Position numbers and translations under genes: made by a program
Shown: in pieces, positions 60,854-64,000 of the stretch
How the letters are laid out: every line of letters starts with the position of its first letter
How positions within the stretch are numbered: position 1 is the first letter of the stretch
NCBI GenBank assembly: GCA_021464415.1
Contig: CM038467.1
Span: 29,877,248 to 29,941,247 of the forward strand
From: Lonicera japonica
Taxonomy: Eukaryota > Streptophyta > Magnoliopsida > Dipsacales > Caprifoliaceae
Direction of reading: 5' to 3'
Length of the DNA stretch: 64,000 nucleotides
The notes under the pieces: model-generated
Database searches by the model: none
The model's input: only the letters and a program-made list of their open reading frames with translations
What the model was told of the DNA's origin: nothing

Positions 60854-61182
60854 ATTTAAGGGTAATTTCTATTTTTATGATGGGCTAAAATATAAATACT
60901 AAATAGTTAGTAGGGTTTACTATCTATATATATTATGGTTATAATCCACAGATCACACGTACGTATCTTATCCCTATTGAGTCCCTATTATCACAGAGAG
61001 CATAGAGAACACTTAAAGGATTTCTCTAAAGAAATATATGTAGATCTGGAAGGCCAACCACTCGACTACAAACACATGCTATGGATTCAGGTACGCTTAC
61101 GCATATTAACATTTTGATTCTTGGTGATACAACATGAATGATCCTAAGGTTTATGGTTATTTAAAACCAACAAGATCTAACA

Positions 61183-62572
61183 TATTGCACTATGTAACGT
61201 ACTTTGTAGCCCACCCATAAGATGTTCTAAAGTGTCTCGCGAATTAGGTTACATTTTTCTAGAAAATCTTGATGGCTCCTACTTGTTTCTTCCTATTCTT
61301 TCTACGATGGTGGATCCTTTTTCAAGTTGTTTTGTATGAATTCTTGGTGCATTTAAAAAGACCTTAATAGTTGTGTGTTTGATAAAAGCCCCGAAGAATT
61401 TTGGTTGAAGCTTCAAATTACGTAGCCTTCGATGCTGTCCATGCAAGCTTTCGCACACCTCCTCTCTTTCATGGTTATCTAATTACGCAAAGATTATTAA
61501 TGTCATTAACTCCATAAATAAATTCTTGAATGAATTTGGGTCCCTTTAGGTTCTCATGATAATTTGACTCCTTAGATTGTTCTAATTATGTACTCCATAA
61601 TTTATCTCATCATGTTCTCATTTATTTCGTAGGGGATCCTAGTAGTTTTTAAATTGGAATCTTATATTCCCAGAGAGGAAAAAAAATGGTAGAGAATTCA
61701 TGCAGATTTTATCTAAGCACTAATTAATGACAATATTTACAAGTTATTGAAGCACTCATTAGAATCTAAAAATGGTTTGACTAGGCCTCTGAGACTGATC
61801 ACCTTTCTCCAAAATGAAAGATATCTTAGTATTGAAAAGTTGGCATAAAATAAAACCAACAATGTGTTTGAATTGAAATCCAAGGAAAACCAAAGTCACA
61901 ATAAGTAATAATGATTAATGAACTCTAATGGAAAATCAAATCAATTAGTACAGATCAGACAAATTAAGAGGTATACTTGTGAACATCATGATGGTAACAT
62001 TGGCCGATGTCGGATTCAGCTCCTCTAAAGTTGGCACAATGACAGTATAGGTAAAATTAAAAAAATTTAAAATTATAAATTGAACATTGAAAAAAATTCA
62101 GTTCCTCTAGTGACAACTCAAAAATAACCGTTCAATTTAAAATTAGTACGTATTTCAAATTTTACTATTACCTCCGCAATCATTGTCCCAACTCAAGTTG
62201 GAATTCACATTGTCAAATACAAGACTTTGATAATGAGAAAAAAAGAAGTCCTGAAACTTTTCAATTTGACACAAGAAGAGATGGACATTTTGGTGTCAGT
62301 TTTCTTCCTTTTTTTCAATCTCAACCCCACCCCCGCCCCAAAAAAAAAAGAACAAGGTAATTCTACTTAAAACAGACCAACAAATTATAGTAAAACTATT
62401 TTTTTCTTCGTTATTGTTTCCTTTTAACATAGATCAATGTTTGAAGGGGAAAGAGGTTGGTGGATTAAATCAAACTTTAGTTCTAGGCTAGGGAAATATT
62501 CTACCATCTTAGCCTTTAGTGGACTTAATTTAATAATTTTGGAGTGGGGTCTTAATTTTGTAGACAAATATA
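61183..62572. other. intergenic DNA, nothing recognised
   Basis: No conserved protein, RNA gene or paired repeat was identified between the copia element and the foldback MITE. Confidence 0.45.
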
Positions 62573-62581
62573 TATTCAAAA

Positions 62582-62986
62582 GGGTTAATGATACAATAAA
62601 CTCTAAAGTTTGAGTCAAATTCTATTCGTATACTCAAAGTTTTAAAAGTTGTAAGCGGAATCCTAAAGTACATTAAGTGACATGTTTTAAACCTTTCGGC
62701 TAACCCCGTTAGTTTTTTTTTTGACAGAATGCTGATGTGGATAACATAATGCTGATGTGGCTTACAACCTAGCAAAAAAAAGAATAAAGGAGAAATTAAA
62801 AAGAAAAGAAAAGAAGAAGGTAGAGAGAGAATGAAGAAGAAGAAGTAACAGCAGCAGGAAAACAACCCCCGCCCCCTCCCCTCCCCTCTACCACCACCGC
62901 CATAGCCGCAACCAAATTGCTCCCGTCTTTTATTATCAAAACCAAACAAGAAAGCATATGTCTATGTATACATATATATATATATG

Positions 62987-63017
<31 letters not shown>

Positions 63018-63637
63018 CCAATTGTAGAGCTTAACCCACAAATCAAATTTTGCCTCTCCGCAAGATCCAATTTTAACTCCAATCACGATTTCAATCTATT
63101 CATCTAATTATTCTCTCCAATCTCACACCCACCATTAAAATACATCAAAAGTTTAAGGATTCAAGTTTTATCATCAAATTAAATAATTTTTGACCCAAAA
63201 GTTTAAACACCCACCATTGGATTATATCAATAGATTTAAAGACCCAATTTTTATGTCAAATAGATAGTTTTCAATACATAATTTGAAAGAGAGAAAAAGG
63301 CAGTGGCGGTAGAGAGGGGAGAGAGAGAGAGAGAGGTTGTGGCAGTAGAGGGGAGGGGAGGGGGGTTTACTGTGCATCTTCTTCTTCTTCTTTCTCTCTT
63401 TACCTTCTTCTTTTCTTTTTAATTTCTCTTTTATTCTATTTTTTTTGGCCAAGGTGTAAGCTACATCAGCATTATGCTATCCACATCAACATTCTGTCAA
63501 AAAAAACTAACGGGGTTAGCCGAAAGGTTTAAAATATGTCACTTAATGTACTTTAGGGTTCCGCTTACAACTTTTAAAAGTTTGAATATACGAATAGAAT
63601 TTGACCCAAACTTTAGGGTTTATTGTATTATTAACCC
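62582..63637. mobile_element. foldback MULE-type MITE with long inverted arms (1,056 bp)
   Basis: Arms of about 265 bp (62582-62845 and about 63375-63637) are inverted copies, from GGGTTAATGATACAATAAA to TATTGTATTATTAACCC. Shared inner words are GGTTAGCCGAAAGG, AAGTGACATGTTTT-like and CTTCTTCTTC tracts. A perfect 9-bp target duplication TATTCAAAA flanks it (62573-62581 and 63638-63646). The centre holds CT-rich, (CA)n and (TA)n simple repeats and no gene. Long arms plus a 9-bp duplication fit a non-autonomous MULE. Confidence 0.92.
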
Positions 63638-63646
63638 TATTCAAAA

Positions 63647-64000
63647 AGCAGAATTCACTTGCTCACATGTCACATTCAGGGTGAATCCAGTAATTTTCTA
63701 AAAGATGGATTAAAACTTAGGAAAGGGATGGACTTATATTAACTCTTTTAAAAAAAAAATCTTGGTGAGTTTCTCAAAATTTTCTCGTGAAACCCATCAT
63801 ATTCCCTCTTGAGTCCACCCCTGATTACATCATTTTGAATGATACATTGATTATGTTTTAAAATAACCTGAATTTTTAATTTATAAAGAAATATCTCAAA
63901 AATATAGTTGTTTAATAATTAGAGGTGAAATACTAAATATTACATTTCCCTTCCCACCATTTAAAACTGGCAATCAGAAGATGATAGATAATAACTGTTT
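63647..64000. other. intergenic DNA to the window edge
   Basis: AT-rich; nothing recognised. Confidence 0.4.

Larger units (their letters stand above)
53210..61182 (+). mobile_element. Ty1/copia LTR retrotransposon, full length but decayed, with a nested insertion
   Basis: 5' LTR 53210-53693 and 3' LTR 59303-61182 (the latter split by a nested element) both start TGTTxGATC and end TCTAACA. A PBS-like TGATATCAGAGG follows the 5' LTR and the polypurine tract AAATGGGAGAT precedes the 3' LTR. Flanking 5-mers TACTG (53205-53209) and TATTG (61183-61187) match at four of five positions. In the first 158 bp I count about eight LTR differences, with more in the rest, so insertion was old. Confidence 0.93.
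59303..61182 (+). repeat. copia 3' LTR, split by a nested insertion
   Basis: Parts 59303-59460 and 60854-61182 align with the two halves of the 5' LTR, which joins GTGTAGATACTT to AAGGGTAATTTC without a break. Confidence 0.92.

Noticed and set aside
60571..60888. 105-codon frame with repeated DRS/TDRS words
   Set aside because: It is produced by the GACCGATCGGTC repeats inside a solo LTR, and the opposite strand gives a similar frame.
62530..63452. Several frames of 64-139 codons around the foldback element
   Set aside because: They are translations of the inverted arms and simple repeats (CT, CA, TA tracts).

Overview
The window looks like AT-rich, intron-containing nuclear DNA of a flowering plant, most likely a eudicot. 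It carries a spliceosomal BRR2 helicase gene, plant-specific germin-like and phylloplanin-like genes, and many typical plant mobile elements. I cannot name the species from sequence alone. Only four genes look intact or nearly so: BRR2, two germin-like proteins, and a small GRF zinc-finger protein carried inside a transposon. The rest is pseudogenes and nested mobile DNA.

Layout. 1-3838: truncated, decayed Ty1/copia element (minus strand) with its 5' LTR and primer binding site. 3839-9883: intergenic, with a broken two-exon phylloplanin-like gene (minus) and LTR-like remnants. 9887-14105: complete but dead PIF/Harbinger transposon with TTA target duplications, a MYB-like gene and a DDE transposase. 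14.1-16.85 kb: a fragmented second copy of the BRR2 promoter and 5'UTR, split by two insertions. 16.9-19.0 kb: a LINE-type RNase H relic, a two-exon glutamyl-tRNA synthetase relic and a MITE. 19.6-28.6 kb: the BRR2 promoter, 5'UTR intron and three-exon coding region (about 2,174 residues after allowing for one single-base frameshift); its first coding-region intron holds a complete 288-bp TRIM retroelement.

31.1-44.0 kb: a roughly 6-kb tandem duplication, each unit holding one two-exon germin-like gene (minus). The downstream unit later gained a MITE, a SINE and other insertions that the first unit lacks. 44.09-44.58 kb: a tandem TRIM array with three LTRs, of the same family as the BRR2-intron TRIM. 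45.6-52.6 kb: an F-box gene split by a 6.3-kb Mutator-like element (MULE) with about 198-bp terminal inverted repeats and a perfect 10-bp target duplication. The MULE carries an intact GRF zinc-finger/membrane protein (plus strand) facing a decayed MURA-type transposase (minus strand), which is itself interrupted by a 1.7-kb solo-LTR-like insertion. 53.2-61.2 kb: a decayed full-length Ty1/copia element whose 3' LTR was split by a 1.39-kb gypsy/Ogre-like solo LTR. 62.6-63.6 kb: a 1,056-bp foldback MULE-type MITE with long inverted arms and a perfect 9-bp target duplication.

The most interesting items are the two-gene convergent MULE with its GRF/transmembrane accessory protein; the tandem germin duplication, whose insertion differences give a relative chronology; the BRR2 promoter duplication; and the TRIM pair. 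No prokaryotic-style system, CRISPR array or rRNA/tRNA gene was seen.
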